Origin: Lamprocystis purpurea DSM 4197 | GTDB taxonomy: Bacteria > Pseudomonadota > Gammaproteobacteria > Chromatiales > Chromatiaceae | Length of the DNA stretch: 64,000 nt | NCBI RefSeq assembly: GCF_000379525.1 | Contig: NZ_KB902397.1 | Location: 8,479-72,478, forward strand | Direction: 5' to 3' | Made by a program: the position numbers and the translations under genes | In this document: one piece after another, positions 52,849 through 61,376 of the stretch | How the letters are laid out: each line of letters opens with the position of its first letter | Position numbering within the stretch: the stretch's first letter is position 1 | Notes under the pieces: generated by a model | The model's input: only the letters and a program-made list of their open reading frames with translations | What the model was told of the DNA's origin: nothing | Databases searched by the model: none

Positions 52849-54570
52849 ATGATCAAACGACTCTCCAACACCCCCTGGCACCGCCCATTCTGTGCAGCCA
52901 CCGCGCTCTGTTGCGCGGCACTGTCGCTGCCGGCGCATGGCATGGTCGGGAACCAGTACGAATTCCTGTTCAGCGTCAAACCAGGCCAGACCGTCGGCCA
53001 GACCTATCTGCTGAACCATGACAGCGCCGGGATCCCGCTCGACCTCGACCAAAACCTGGTCAGTGTCGATGCCGCGCTCATGAAGCGCATTGCCGACACC
53101 CTGCCGGAGCAGAAGGATATCCGCACCCAATCGCAGAACCTGATCGCCGATGACGACTCGGCAGTCGTGCAGTTGATCAAGCCGGCGGACGTCTGGCTGA
53201 CCTTCCTGCACGAGGGTGCCGCCGCAAAGAACGTGTTCGGCTATTTCACCTACCCGGAGGGACAGCCACCCCAGAGCGCGGCCGCGATCGATCACATCAT
53301 CATCCTGCCCAACGCCTCGTACTCAACCGCCGGCGGCAGCAAGCTGGGCATGAAAACCGGCCACCGCATCTATCTGGGACAGTTCCCGGCCGCCACCCGC
53401 ATCGGATTCTTCGTCGTCGCCAATGGTTGGCACAGCACCTTGGGAGTCAATTCGGATACCCAACGCTATCCCGTGTTCTACAGCCTGAGCACGCTGAACC
53501 CGGAGGACACCGCGGAGCTTCGCAAGCATATGGTGCTGCTCAAGGACTCCTGGGGACAACGGCTGGTGTTGGGCATGGAAGACCTGCGGCGCAGCGGCGG
53601 AGACCATGACTTCAACGATGTCATGTTCGCGGTCGAGTCCAACCCGATCGACGCGATCAAGACTGAAGAAATCATCGAGTTGAATTATGTCCAGGGCAGC
53701 GATCTGGACAAAGACGGCATTCCGGACACCCTGGACGACTATCCGGAAGACCCACTGCTGACCACCCGCGTGACCTACCCCAACGACAAAGGCCGCGCCC
53801 AGTTGGCGTTCGAGGACCTGTGGCCGCTGGAGGGTGACTACGACTTGAACGATCTGGTGCTGGCCTACACCCTGGATGAGGGGCGAAACGCGGCGGGCGA
53901 GATCCGGGAGATCGAGGGGCACTTCCAGATCAAGGCGCGCGGCTCGGCCTATTCACAGGGGTTCGGGATCAACTTCCCCCAACTGAAGCCGGACACGCTC
54001 GAATCGGCCAGCGTTTGGGTCGATAACCAACCCGGTGTGCCGCTGGTCAGCGAGCCCGGTCAGACGACTTTGACCCTGATCCTGACCGAAGACACGAAAA
54101 AGATCGCCGGCAAGAATGCGACCACCCGCACCTGCTACACGACCAAGTTCAACGCCGATCGCAACTGTGCGGCCGACCTGGGGCCGACGATCCACTTCAA
54201 GGCGCGCTTCAAGCAGGCACTGACCCGTCAGGAACTCGGCTCAGCACCCTACAACCCCTTCATCTACATCGTCGGCGACCGGCTGCGTGAGACGCATCTG
54301 CCTAACCATCCGCCGACGGCGAAACACAAGAGCTGGCTCTTTGGCTGGAGCAACGAGGGCAGCGACCCCAAGGCCGGGCGTTACTACAAGACCAAGGACC
54401 GCGGCCTGCCCTGGGCGGTCAATCTGCCGGATGAATGGCAACAACCTTTGGAAAAGCAGCAGGTCCATTTCTGCTATCCTGGCTTTGTGGATTGGGTCAA
54501 CACCAGTGGCGCCAAGGCGCTCGACTGGTACAAGACCCCGGTGGCGGACTGCGTCTTCCCGACCAAATGA
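52849..54570 (+). CDS. LruC-domain exported protein, second of a tandem pair
   Basis: A 573-residue protein, co-linear with the preceding one over its whole length. Its signal peptide ends near SLPAHGMV. It has matching motifs GGDHDFNDVMFAVE, DLDKDGIPDTLDDYPEDP and LEGDYDLNDLVLAY, and the same end (CVFPTK against CVFPAK). The C-terminal half is nearly identical between the two and the N-terminal half more diverged. A strong terminator follows, closing the transcription unit. Confidence 0.85.
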   Translation: MIKRLSNTPWHRPFCAATALCCAALSLPAHGMVGNQYEFLFSVKPGQTVGQTYLLNHDSAGIPLDLDQNLVSVDAALMKRIADTLPEQKDIRTQSQNLIADDDSAVVQLIKPADVWLTFLHEGAAAKNVFGYFTYPEGQPPQSAAAIDHIIILPNASYSTAGGSKLGMKTGHRIYLGQFPAATRIGFFVVANGWHSTLGVNSDTQRYPVFYSLSTLNPEDTAELRKHMVLLKDSWGQRLVLGMEDLRRSGGDHDFNDVMFAVESNPIDAIKTEEIIELNYVQGSDLDKDGIPDTLDDYPEDPLLTTRVTYPNDKGRAQLAFEDLWPLEGDYDLNDLVLAYTLDEGRNAAGEIREIEGHFQIKARGSAYSQGFGINFPQLKPDTLESASVWVDNQPGVPLVSEPGQTTLTLILTEDTKKIAGKNATTRTCYTTKFNADRNCAADLGPTIHFKARFKQALTRQELGSAPYNPFIYIVGDRLRETHLPNHPPTAKHKSWLFGWSNEGSDPKAGRYYKTKDRGLPWAVNLPDEWQQPLEKQQVHFCYPGFVDWVNTSGAKALDWYKTPVADCVFPTK

Positions 54571-54615
54571 CCGCCCCGCGATCCATCTGAACTCTGAACG
54601 CTCGAAAAGAGCTTT

Positions 54616-54646
54616 AGGGCCGGCGCAAGCTGGCCCTGTTTTTTTT
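54616..54646 (+). terminator. Rho-independent terminator after the LruC pair
   Basis: AGGGCC (54616-54621) pairs with GGCCCT (54632-54637) across a short GC-containing loop and is followed by GTTTTTTTT, eight consecutive T. It is the clearest intrinsic terminator in the window. Confidence 0.9.
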
Positions 54647-54712
54647 CACTGATCGATCTTGGTAGTATTCCCCGCCCGTCATCGAATCCAACATCACTGG
54701 AGCACTGTAGAG

Positions 54713-55447
54713 ATGAGAATCCGCCCCCTGATCGGCGTTGCACTCCTGGCCGTCCCTTTTGGCATCCTGTCGGCCGCCGACGCCCTGAACCTCTCGGATG
54801 AGACCGCACGCATCAATTACAGCCTGGGCTATCAGATCGGCAGCGACTTCAAGCGCCAGGGCGTCGAGATGAGCACGCAGGCGATCGTCAAGGGCATCGA
54901 GGACGCCAACTCCGGCGCCGAACCCTTGATGCCGGCCCAGGACATGCGCACGACACTGATGGAGCTCAAACGCAAGATCGTCGCTGAACAGCAGGCAAAG
55001 GCCGCTGAACAGGAACAGAAGATGATCGAAGCGGGCAAGAAATTCATGGAGGAGAACGCCAAGCAGCCCGGCGTGGTCACGACCGCCAGCGGGCTCCAGT
55101 ATCAGATCGTTGAAGCAGGCAAGGGCAAGACCCCGAGCCCAACCGATCAGGTGAGCGTGAACTACCGCGGAACCCTGGTCGACGGCAAGGAGTTCGACAG
55201 CTCTTATTCGCGCGGAGAGCCAACCTCCTTCCAGTTGAACGAGGTCGTCGAGGGCTGGACCGAGGGGCTGCAACTCATCAAAGAGGGCGGCAAGATCAAG
55301 CTCTTCGTCCCGCCGACGCTGGCCTACGGCGAACGCGGCCCCATGGCGAATCAGACCCTGATCTTCGACGTGGAATTGCTGTCGGTCGGGGCGGCGCCGG
55401 CGCCCGAGGAAGCACCCGCAGCGGCAGCGCCCGAAGAAGGCAAGTAA
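54713..55447 (+). CDS. FKBP-type peptidyl-prolyl cis-trans isomerase (Mip/FkpA-like)
   Basis: A 244-residue periplasmic isomerase. The signal peptide spans about residues 1-20 (LIGVALLAVPFGILSAA). The N-terminal helical dimerisation domain includes LSDETARINYSLGYQIGSDF. A long charged linker leads to the FKBP domain (VNYRGTLVDGKEFDSSYSRG, EGLQLIKEGGKIKLFVP, LAYGERG). An Ala/Pro/Glu-rich tail ends it. It assists folding of envelope proteins. The start at 54713 fits the signal peptide; an ATG 18 codons upstream precedes unlikely residues. Confidence 0.95.
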   Translation: MRIRPLIGVALLAVPFGILSAADALNLSDETARINYSLGYQIGSDFKRQGVEMSTQAIVKGIEDANSGAEPLMPAQDMRTTLMELKRKIVAEQQAKAAEQEQKMIEAGKKFMEENAKQPGVVTTASGLQYQIVEAGKGKTPSPTDQVSVNYRGTLVDGKEFDSSYSRGEPTSFQLNEVVEGWTEGLQLIKEGGKIKLFVPPTLAYGERGPMANQTLIFDVELLSVGAAPAPEEAPAAAAPEEGK

Positions 55448-55476
55448 CTTCGGCGTCCAACACGCTAACCGGATGG

Positions 55477-55501
55477 AGGGGCGGGTTTCAAACCCGCCCC
55501 T
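55477..55501. terminator. Perfect hairpin between convergent FKBP and OmpA-type genes
   Basis: AGGGGCGGGT (55477-55486) and its complement, ending at 55501, form a GC-rich stem with a tiny loop, placed between two converging genes. It has no T-run, so termination is plausible in both directions but not certain. Confidence 0.5.
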
Positions 55502-55548
55502 ACCGTGTTCGGCCTTAGCGATTTCACCAACTTCAGTGGCGACGCGGT

Positions 55549-56226
55549 CTAGCCCTCGGTGATGGGCACGATGGTGATATCGACCCGACGATTCAGGCGG
55601 CGGCCGGCTTCCGTCTCGTTGCCGGCGATCGGCCGGAGCTTGCCGTAGCCCGATGAGGAGATGCGCGCCGGGACCACGCCCTGGCCTTCCAGATAGCGAT
55701 CCACCGACCCGGCACGGCGCTCGGATAACAACTGGTTGTGCTCGATAGACCCCGTATTGTCCGTGTGGCCCGCGACCACCAGTTCCGTCTTGCCGTACTT
55801 GTTCACGATCGCCGCGATCCGGTCCATGGTGCTGTAGAAGGCGGGCTGAATCTGATCGGAATCCACCTCGAAGGCGGTCTCGCCGGTCATCCCCACCAAC
55901 AACTCATCGTTGGGCAGTTTTTCGACGCGGATGGCGCCGGAGGCGATCTCGGCAGCCAGCGCTTTCTGGAAGTCCTTGCGCTGCTGCTCCATATAAGCCC
56001 CAGCCATACCGCCGAGCAAAGCCCCACCGACCGCCCCGATCAGGGCGCCGCGACCGGCATTGGCACCCTGCGAACCGATGATGGCGCCCAGCGCGGCACC
56101 GGTGGCGGTGCCAATGGCCGCCCCGGTTCCGGTTTCAGTCATCCCGGAGCCGTCCGCGGCACAACCGGTGATGAGCACACTGACGGTCGCCGCGGTGGCG
56201 ACTCCTTTGGCAAAACGCTGTTTCAT
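55549..56226 (-). CDS. OmpA-family lipoprotein with glycine-zipper segment
   Basis: A 225-residue outer-membrane lipoprotein. The signal ends in a lipobox LITGC near residue 21. A glycine-zipper stretch (AAIGTATGAALGAIIGSQG) follows. The C-terminal OmpA domain has the peptidoglycan-binding residues in VVAGHTDNTGSIEHNQLLSE and SSGYGKLRPIA, ending NRRVDITI. It tethers the outer membrane to the cell wall. The start at 56226 is fixed by the signal peptide; the frame opens 51 codons earlier in unlikely sequence. Confidence 0.93.
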   Translation of the reverse strand: MKQRFAKGVATAATVSVLITGCAADGSGMTETGTGAAIGTATGAALGAIIGSQGANAGRGALIGAVGGALLGGMAGAYMEQQRKDFQKALAAEIASGAIRVEKLPNDELLVGMTGETAFEVDSDQIQPAFYSTMDRIAAIVNKYGKTELVVAGHTDNTGSIEHNQLLSERRAGSVDRYLEGQGVVPARISSSGYGKLRPIAGNETEAGRRLNRRVDITIVPITEG

Positions 56227-56367
56227 CGCGTACGACTCCAAGACCCTGAGGACGGTTGACCGGACTGGCGCGCCGACCATCGGCCGCGTCGGCGGACCGC
56301 CCAGCGCGCGCTGTGGGCGCGATGATAGCAGAGCGCGCCCCCGGCGTCGGGCCGGCCGGCGTCCGCG

Positions 56368-56573
56368 CAGCAATTCCAAATTTGGGTGGCCGCCGCCAAC
56401 AGCGTGTCGGCAGCGAGGCCGATGGTGGATGCGCTGCGCTTATCCACCCTACGAAACCGGCTCCGTTGTAGGGTGGATAAGGCGCGCCGCTCGGTGTCGG
56501 GGACCCGGCACGGCGGTCGCGCGCGCCGCATCCACCAGAGGTCGCGTGGTGCCGCCCAAATTTGGAATTGCTG
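56368..56573. mobile_element. 206-bp MITE, copy 2, with 9-bp target duplication
   Basis: Ends CAGCAATTCCAAATTTGGG and CCCAAATTTGGAATTGCTG are perfect inverted repeats over 19 bp. GCGTCCGCG flanks both sides (56359-56367 and 56574-56582). The interior is nearly identical to copy 1. It lies about 140 bp upstream of the OmpA-type lipoprotein gene, between it and the DUF1295 operon. Confidence 0.9.
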
Positions 56574-56685
56574 GCGTCCGCGGGTGTGATCGAAAATTAC
56601 CCAAGAATAACACTGGGTCTTGTTTCTCAAAGATTGGACATTAGTTGGACATTCAGCAGAACGAATCATCGATTCAGGAGTCACC

Positions 56686-56865
56686 ATGTTCAACCACCGA
56701 TCGAGTCGGGACCCCCAACCCGCCAGCGGTAGCACCCGGCGCGACCCGGCACGCGGCAAAGAACCGGCGCCATGGCTGCTGATCCCGCGCCGGCCCGCGG
56801 CGAACCGCGGTCGCGGCGGCGCGTCGAGCAGCTCACCCCTGCGGCAGGAGCCCGACGATGTTTGA
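56686..56865 (+). CDS. Possible small arginine/serine-rich protein overlapping the DUF1295 gene
   Basis: ATG at 56686 is preceded by AGGAGTCACC, one of the best ribosome sites in the area. The 59-residue product is basic, low in complexity (Arg, Pro, Ser, Gly) and unlike any family I know. Its stop overlaps the next start (ATGTTTGA). It may be a leader peptide that couples translation into the DUF1295 gene, or a chance frame. Confidence 0.35.
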   Translation: MFNHRSSRDPQPASGSTRRDPARGKEPAPWLLIPRRPAANRGRGGASSSSPLRQEPDDV

Positions 56866-57664
56866 TCTGGGCATCTACGGGACGGGGCTGGCCGTTGCGC
56901 TTGCCCTGGCCCTGGCCGGCTGGCTGGCGAGTATTCCGCTGAAGAACGCGAGCATCGCCGACAGCCTGTGGCCGGCATTTTTCATCCTGCTGGGGCTGAC
57001 CTACGTGCTGGGCGCGCCCGCCGCCGGCGACCGCGCCTGGCTGGTGTTCGTGCTGGTCGCCCTGTGGGGGCTGCGACTCGGCGCCTTCATCACCCGGCGC
57101 AACTGGGGCGAACCGGAAGACCGCCGTTATCGCGCGATGCGTGCGGGCAATGATCCCGGCTTCTGGTGGAAGAGCCTCTATATCGTGTTTGGACTCCAAG
57201 GCCTGCTGGCCTGGGTGATCTCGCTGCCGCTGTTGGCCGCCGCCCTGGGTCAGACACCGCTCGGCGTCCTGGACGCTCTGGCGCTGCTCCTGTGGCTCTG
57301 CGGCTTCTTCTTCGAGAGTGTCGGCGACCAACAGTTGGCCCGCTTCAAAGCCCGACCGGAGAACGCCGGCAAGGTCATGGATCAGGGGCTGTGGCGCTAC
57401 ACCCGGCACCCGAATTATTTCGGCGAGGCGTGTATCTGGTGGGCCTTCTACCTGTTTGCCCTGGCCGCGGGTGGCTGGTGGTCGGTCATTGCACCCGTGC
57501 TCATGACCTGGCTGCTGTTACGCGTCTCAGGCGTCACCCTGCTCGAACAGGATATCGGCGAACGTCGACCCGCGTACCGGGACTACATCGCCAAGACCAA
57601 CGCATTCATTCCCGGCCCGCCGCGACGGCCGACACTGCACAACCAGACCGGAGACCTCAAATGA
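56858..57664 (+). CDS. DUF1295 / steroid 5-alpha reductase-like membrane protein
   Basis: A 268-residue integral membrane protein with about six or seven helices. The conserved C-terminal block YTRHPNYFGEACIWWAFYLF and the end IGERRPAYRDYIAKTNAFIP are typical of DUF1295 proteins, related to isoprenylcysteine methyltransferases and steroid reductases. Its substrate is unknown. It overlaps the DUF6134 gene by ATGA, and a lipocalin gene follows, a recurrent grouping that suggests lipid or isoprenoid handling. Confidence 0.88.
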   Translation: MFDLGIYGTGLAVALALALAGWLASIPLKNASIADSLWPAFFILLGLTYVLGAPAAGDRAWLVFVLVALWGLRLGAFITRRNWGEPEDRRYRAMRAGNDPGFWWKSLYIVFGLQGLLAWVISLPLLAAALGQTPLGVLDALALLLWLCGFFFESVGDQQLARFKARPENAGKVMDQGLWRYTRHPNYFGEACIWWAFYLFALAAGGWWSVIAPVLMTWLLLRVSGVTLLEQDIGERRPAYRDYIAKTNAFIPGPPRRPTLHNQTGDLK

Positions 57665-58338
57665 CTCAACACCTTGATCAGCAAACAGTACGCCCAGGTC
57701 GTGCGGGCCGCGTCGCGGCCCTGCTGGGCCTGACCCTAACCGCCGCCCTGACCGGTCCGGCTGCCGCCGTCACCGATTCCATGCGCTTTCGCGTCTACCT
57801 GGACAAGGAGCCGATCGGCGAGCACAGCTTCCAGGTCTCCCCCGACACGGACGGCAAGCAGGTGGTGAGCCGCGCCAATTTCGACGTGAAAGTGCTGGTG
57901 TTCAACGCCTACCGCTATCGTCACGAAAGCCGCGAGGCCTGGCGGGACGGCTGCCTGGAGCAGATTCGCTCCACCACGGACGACAACGGCAAGGCGTTCA
58001 AAGTCGAGGGTGAACAGGAGACGAACGGCCTGGCGCTGCGCGTCAACGGCGACAGCAAGCGCCTGCCGCAATGCGTCTCCACCTTCGCCTACTGGAACCG
58101 CGATTTCCTCAAGCAGCCACGGCTGCTGAACCCGCAGACCGGCGAACTGGTGAACGTCCGGGTCGAATCGCTTGGCACTGAAGAGCGGATGATGCAAGGC
58201 CGTAAGGTCGCGGCCGAGCGCTACCGACTGCGTGCCGAAAAGCTCGACATCAGCCTGTGGTACACCCCGGACGGTCGCTGGATCGCACTCGAGAGTGACA
58301 CCGGCAAGGGCCGCACCATCCGGTATGAACGTATCTAG
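57661..58338 (+). CDS. DUF6134 family exported protein
   Basis: A 225-residue protein. A signal peptide (VAALLGLTLTAALTGPAAAV, about residues 21-40) precedes a beta-rich domain: FRVYLDKEPIGEHSFQV, FAYWNRDFLKQPRLLNPQTG and DISLWYTPDGRWIALES. The function is unknown. The start at 57661 overlaps the preceding stop; a longer frame reading back to 57166 is out of frame with the DUF1295 gene and is not real. Confidence 0.85.
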   Translation: MTQHLDQQTVRPGRAGRVAALLGLTLTAALTGPAAAVTDSMRFRVYLDKEPIGEHSFQVSPDTDGKQVVSRANFDVKVLVFNAYRYRHESREAWRDGCLEQIRSTTDDNGKAFKVEGEQETNGLALRVNGDSKRLPQCVSTFAYWNRDFLKQPRLLNPQTGELVNVRVESLGTEERMMQGRKVAAERYRLRAEKLDISLWYTPDGRWIALESDTGKGRTIRYERI

Positions 58339-58359
58339 CACAAGGAGCCACCGACACTT

Positions 58360-58887
58360 ATGAAACTGACCACCCGCCTGATCGCCCTGACCCTGCTGTT
58401 ACTGACCGCCGGCGTCGGCGCCGAGGAAAAACCGATGGAGACTGTCCCCCAAGTCGATCTGCCCCGCTTCATGGGCGATTGGTATGTGATTGCCAACATT
58501 CCGACCTTCATCGAGAAAGGTGCCCATAACGCGGTTGAGTCCTACGCGCTCAACCCGGACGGCACCATCGCCACCACCTTCCGCTTCCACAAGGGCGCCT
58601 TCGACGGGCCGGAGAAGGTCTACCACCCGACCGGTTTCGTGGTGCCGAACACCGGCAACGCCCTGTGGGGAATGCAGTTCATCTGGCCCTTCAAGGCCGA
58701 GTACATGGTGATCCGGCTGGACCCCGAGTACAGCATCACCGTCATCGGCCGCACCGCGCGTGACTATGTCTGGGTCATGGCCCGCCAGCCGGAAATCCCG
58801 GAAGCCAAGCTCACCGAGATCATGGCGTTCCTCAAAGGGGTCGGCTACGACACCGCGCTGGTTCAGCGGGTGCCGCAGCGCTGGTAA
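58360..58887 (+). CDS. Lipocalin (Blc-like)
   Basis: A 175-residue exported lipocalin. The signal peptide covers about residues 1-21. The first lipocalin motif with G-x-W is visible in FMGDWYVIANIPTFIEKGAH, the middle strand in VIRLDPEYSITVIGR, and the helix near the end in EAKLTEIMAFLKGVGYD. No lipobox, so probably soluble in the periplasm. It binds hydrophobic ligands, consistent with the DUF1295 gene in the same operon. Confidence 0.93.
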   Translation: MKLTTRLIALTLLLLTAGVGAEEKPMETVPQVDLPRFMGDWYVIANIPTFIEKGAHNAVESYALNPDGTIATTFRFHKGAFDGPEKVYHPTGFVVPNTGNALWGMQFIWPFKAEYMVIRLDPEYSITVIGRTARDYVWVMARQPEIPEAKLTEIMAFLKGVGYDTALVQRVPQRW

Positions 58888-59265
58888 CCCTGGGTCGGAC
58901 TTCAAGCCCGACCGGGCACCTGAGCCTTGGTCATCCTTGGCCTCCGACACTGGAGGTCGAGGCTTCAGGTGTTTGCCGGGAAATGATCTACCGACATGTA
59001 GGGGCGACTTTAGTCGCCCCTTCCTGGGGATCTTGCCGCATCCGCACAACAGACAGGAGGTCGAGCGTTCAGCCGAACGCGCCGCCACCCGCTAAAGCGT
59101 CGACCTCCAGTCGCGTGGCCCCGGTTACCGGAGTCGGAAATCGCCTAAGCGATTTTCGATAGTTTGGACACCGGTAAGTGCAGGTGCGACTGAAGTCGCA
59201 CCGACATCCGAGACGATGGTGTCGTCTTGCGGCCGGAACGACGATCAAGACCCGCCTCCCGAACA
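58888..59265. repeat. Gene-free gap with REP hairpins upstream of MITE copy 3
   Basis: Two perfect hairpins are present: GGGGCGACTTTAGTCGCCCC (59001-59020) and GGTGCGACTGAAGTCGCACC (59183-59202). The second also occurs at 63246-63265. Between them, about 59090-59160 repeats the CCGCTAAAGCGTCGACCTCC module found upstream of cas3 and after the HNH pseudogene. No gene is seen. Confidence 0.7.
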
Positions 59266-59471
59266 CAGCAGTTCCAAATTTGGGTGGCCACCCCCAACAT
59301 CGTGCAGGCCGCGAGGCTGATGGTGGATGCGCTGCGCTTATCCACCCTACAAAACCTGCAATTTTGTAGGGTGGATAAGGCGCGCCGCACGCTGTTCGGG
59401 ACTCGGCACGTCGGTCGTGCGCGCCGCATCCACCAGGGGTCGCGCGAGGTCGCCCAAATTTGGAATTGCTG
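59266..59471. mobile_element. 206-bp MITE, copy 3, with 9-bp target duplication
   Basis: Ends CAGCAGTTCCAAATTTGGG and CCCAAATTTGGAATTGCTG. TCCCGAACA flanks both sides (59257-59265 and 59472-59480). The interior differs slightly from copies 1 and 2 (for example AAAACCTGCAATTTTG in the centre) but keeps the paired GTGGAT/ATCCAC arms. It lies about 100 bp before cydD. Confidence 0.9.
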
Positions 59472-59570
59472 TCCCGAACAAAGCGCCCTTGCACATGACC
59501 CATCGCATTGCGGTGTGCGCACCTGGCTCGGTATCCTGCCGCTACCCCGAGTTTTCAGTTTACCGACCCC

Positions 59571-61376
59571 ATGACCCCTACCGCCTGGCTCAAGGCCCAG
59601 ACTCCGCTGGCTGGACGCGCACTCCCCGTCGCCATCGTGCTCCAGGGCCTCAATGGCGCACTCCTTATCGCCCAGGCCTGGCTGTTGGCCCTGATCCTGA
59701 ACGCCGTGACCTTCGCTCACGCCGGGCTCGCCGAGGTGCGCCCCTGGCTGTGGCAACTGCTGGCCTTGTTCGCCGCCCGCGCCCTCACCGCCTGGGGAGC
59801 GGAACGTTTCGCCGTCCGCGGCAGCGCCCGCATCAAGGTCGCGCTGCGCGACCGGGTCTATCGCCGTCTGCAAGCCCGCGGGCCCGCCTATCTGGCCGGA
59901 GAACGCAGCGGCGCCTTGGTCGAGACCCTGACCAAAGGGGTCGACGATCTGGACGCCTATTACGCGCGCTTCCTGCCGGCCCGCGCCCTGGCCATGACCC
60001 TGCCCTTCGCCATCCTGCTGCTGGTCTGGCCGCTCGACTGGGTATCCGGCCTGGTGTTGCTGGTCACGGCGCCCCTGATCCCGCTCTTCATGACTCTGAT
60101 CGGACGCAATGCCGAACGACTGAACCAGCGTCAATGGAAGGAACTGGCGCGCATGGGCGCGCGCTTCCTGGACAGCATCCAGGGGCTCACGACACTCAAG
60201 CTGTTCGGCGCGAGCCGGCGCCAGGGCACTGAACTCGCGGCCGTCTCCGAGGCCTATCGGGTGGGCACCATGCGGGTGCTGCGCGTGGCCTTCCTGTCCT
60301 CGGCGGTGCTGGAGTTCTTCGCCACCATCAGCATCGCGGTGGTCGCCGTGCTGATCGGTTTTCGGCTCTACGGCTTCGAGGTGCCGCTGCCGGCCTGGAT
60401 CAGCCTGCCGCGAATCGATTTCCAGACCGGCTTCTTCGTCCTGCTCCTGGCACCCGAGTTCTTCCTGCCGCTGCGCAGCCTGGGCACCCACTACCACGGG
60501 CGGATGGAGGCGACGGCCGCCGCCGAGCGGCTGATCGAGGTCCTGGGCCCGGAGCCTCAAACAGCGTCGACCGACGCGACGGCCGCGCCCGCCGGCCCCC
60601 GGACCGCGCCCGGCCCGGTCACCCTCCGCTTCACGGACGTCCATTTCAGCTACAGCGAAGGGCGTGAGGCACTGTGCGGTCTGAGCCTTGAGATCCAACC
60701 CGGCGAGCGCCTGGCCCTGGTCGGCACCAGCGGTGCCGGCAAGACCACCCTGGTGCAGTTGCTGCTGGGCTTCCTGACTCCGACCGCCGGCACCCTGACC
60801 GTCAACGGCCGCGACCTGCGCACCCTGGACCTGGACGACTGGCACCGGCACCTCGCCTGGGTGCCGCAGCAGCCCCGGCTCTTCCAGGGAACCATCGGCG
60901 CCAATATCCGGCTCGGCATCCCACCGGATGATTCCCGCACCCACCCGGACGCCGTGCGCACCGCCGCCCTGCTCGCCCGCGCCGCGGGTTTCATCGAGTC
61001 CCTGCCGGCCGGCTATGAGACGCCGGTCGGCGAACGCGGCGCCGGACTCTCCGGCGGCCAAATCCAGCGCATCGCGCTGGCCCGCGCCTTCCTGCGCGAT
61101 GCCCCCCTGGTGATCCTGGACGAGGCCACCGCCAACCTGGACCCCGAGAGCGAACGGCTGGTCCAGGAAGGCATCGATGAACTGGCGCGCGGACGCACCC
61201 TGATTGCCATCGCCCATCGGCTGGATACGGTGCGCAAGGCCGACCGCATCCTGGTCCTGGATCAGGGTCGGATGGTGGAGTCCGGAGACCACACAACCCT
61301 GCTGGCGCAGGACGGCGCCTATCGGCGCCTGCTGCACGCCTATGCCGGCCAGGGTCGGCTCGGGGGTGCCGCATGA
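59571..61376 (+). CDS. cydD: Thiol reductant ABC exporter subunit CydD
   Basis: A 601-residue half-transporter. With CydC it exports glutathione and cysteine to the periplasm and is needed for assembly of cytochrome bd and c-type cytochromes. It has six transmembrane helices in the first ~330 residues, then an ATPase domain with Walker A GTSGAGKTTLVQ, signature LSGGQIQRIALARAF and Walker B LVILDEATANLD. The start at 59571 is chosen because the preceding codons lie next to the MITE region. It overlaps cydC by ATGA. Confidence 0.95.
   Translation: MTPTAWLKAQTPLAGRALPVAIVLQGLNGALLIAQAWLLALILNAVTFAHAGLAEVRPWLWQLLALFAARALTAWGAERFAVRGSARIKVALRDRVYRRLQARGPAYLAGERSGALVETLTKGVDDLDAYYARFLPARALAMTLPFAILLLVWPLDWVSGLVLLVTAPLIPLFMTLIGRNAERLNQRQWKELARMGARFLDSIQGLTTLKLFGASRRQGTELAAVSEAYRVGTMRVLRVAFLSSAVLEFFATISIAVVAVLIGFRLYGFEVPLPAWISLPRIDFQTGFFVLLLAPEFFLPLRSLGTHYHGRMEATAAAERLIEVLGPEPQTASTDATAAPAGPRTAPGPVTLRFTDVHFSYSEGREALCGLSLEIQPGERLALVGTSGAGKTTLVQLLLGFLTPTAGTLTVNGRDLRTLDLDDWHRHLAWVPQQPRLFQGTIGANIRLGIPPDDSRTHPDAVRTAALLARAAGFIESLPAGYETPVGERGAGLSGGQIQRIALARAFLRDAPLVILDEATANLDPESERLVQEGIDELARGRTLIAIAHRLDTVRKADRILVLDQGRMVESGDHTTLLAQDGAYRRLLHAYAGQGRLGGAA

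Noticed and set aside
51163-53295. 710-residue minus-strand frame across the LruC genes
   Set aside because: It is a shadow of two high-GC paralogous genes; the sense-strand products have signal peptides and known domains.
57166-57660. 5' extension of the DUF6134 gene
   Set aside because: It lies in another frame of the DUF1295 gene; the signal peptide and ATGA overlap fix the start at 57661.
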